The translations under genes were made by a program, and so were the position numbers. A stretch of 64,000 nt of DNA from Plantibacter flavus (lineage in GTDB: Bacteria; Actinomycetota; Actinomycetes; Actinomycetales; Microbacteriaceae): positions 4,030,001-4,094,000 of the forward strand of contig NZ_CP019402.1 of the NCBI RefSeq assembly GCF_002024505.1, given 5' to 3'. Below the pieces are notes generated by a model, which ran no database searches, had not been told where the DNA came from, and was given only the letters and a program-made list of their open reading frames with translations. The first letter of the stretch is position 1, and each line of letters begins with the position of its first letter. Positions 63,655 through 64,000 of this stretch are shown piece after piece.

Positions 63655-64000
63655 GCGGCCCGGCACACGCTTCCTCGCCTCGACGTTGGTCTCGGCGGCG
63701 ATGATGGGACCCCCGGGCCGCCGGAACCAGTACCTCGACGCGATGACGGCGGTGGCGGTCGCCGGGCCGGCCACGGTGGTCGCCTTGCTGGCTGGCGTCA
63801 CGGTGGCGCTGCTCCCCGTGCCGACTCGACGGGCGTTCGCTCCGACCGCGGAGACGTTCTCCATCACCCTGCTCGTCATCGTCACCGCGGTCGCCCTCTA
63901 TCGCGGAGCCGTGGGCGCTGACGACGATCGCCAACTCGACGCCGGAGCGGTCGGCGGATGGCTGTTCGGCGCCGTCGGGATCATGGTTCTGCTGACCGCG
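63632..64000 (+). CDS. Membrane protein, cut by right edge
   Basis: The frame is open from ATG 63632 to the window end (123 codons). It shows at least three hydrophobic segments (AVAVAGPATVVALLAGVTVA, TFSITLLVIVTAVALYRGAV, GGWLFGAVGIMVLLTA). No family recognised. A later ATG at 63701 or 63704 would avoid the 23-base overlap with the CGNR gene. Confidence 0.6.
   Translation, partial: MRAALRAERPGTRFLASTLVSAAMMGPPGRRNQYLDAMTAVAVAGPATVVALLAGVTVALLPVPTRRAFAPTAETFSITLLVIVTAVALYRGAVGADDDRQLDAGAVGGWLFGAVGIMVLLTA

Overview
The window looks like a chromosomal segment of a high-GC actinobacterium, most likely family Microbacteriaceae. The basis is strong GC bias, many GTG starts and ATGA start/stop overlaps, the actinobacterial rRNA operon, and small DUF559-type and C-minus ribosomal proteins. 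The genus cannot be fixed by eye. No CRISPR array, tRNA, insertion sequence or prophage was seen.

Layout. 1-9.5 kb: the tail of an unknown envelope protein, a CopD-CtaG fusion, the SbcCD nuclease pair, an HU-type nucleoid protein and a DHA2-type MFS exporter. 9.5-16.2 kb: the rpmB-rpmG-rpsN operon (all cysteine-poor forms) and a complete 16S-23S-5S rRNA operon, all on the minus strand, with promoter, pre-23S processing stem and terminator visible. 16.5-23.1 kb: one tightly overlapped minus-strand operon, znuA-znuC-znuB-zur followed by a YraQ-type permease, a TIGR03943/DUF1980 partner and an anchored beta-propeller-like protein. It is preceded by a promoter with a good Zur box. 23.2-27.9 kb: an aminotransferase with E1-alpha, E1-beta and E2 of a branched-chain 2-oxo acid dehydrogenase.

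28-41 kb: a WXG-type small protein paired with a GxSxG lipase-like protein, a low-molecular-weight phosphatase coupled to purB, membrane proteins, a nitronate monooxygenase, an amidase-permease-GntR cluster, a DUF559 endonuclease-like protein and a proline-rich ParA/EspI-like ATPase. 41-50 kb: a patchwork of short accessory genes (two regulator/SDR pairs with visible operators, S41 peptidase, NUDIX, cupin, reductase, GNAT and VOC proteins).

49.8-58.2 kb: a coherent cell-wall sugar cluster. An RpiR regulator faces an MHS-type transporter, anmK, murQ, nagB and a large FAD/Fe-S D-lactate dehydrogenase. Together they would import (anhydro)MurNAc, phosphorylate it, split off D-lactate, deaminate GlcN-6-P and oxidise the released D-lactate. 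Only NagA is missing from the window. 58.2-64 kb: a small cysteine-containing exported protein, a MerR regulator, membrane proteins, a remnant resembling a Fic C-terminus, a hydrolase with a CGNR regulator, and a membrane protein cut by the right edge.

Several families of intergenic palindromes and short repeats recur, mostly at gene ends. They are reported as findings.
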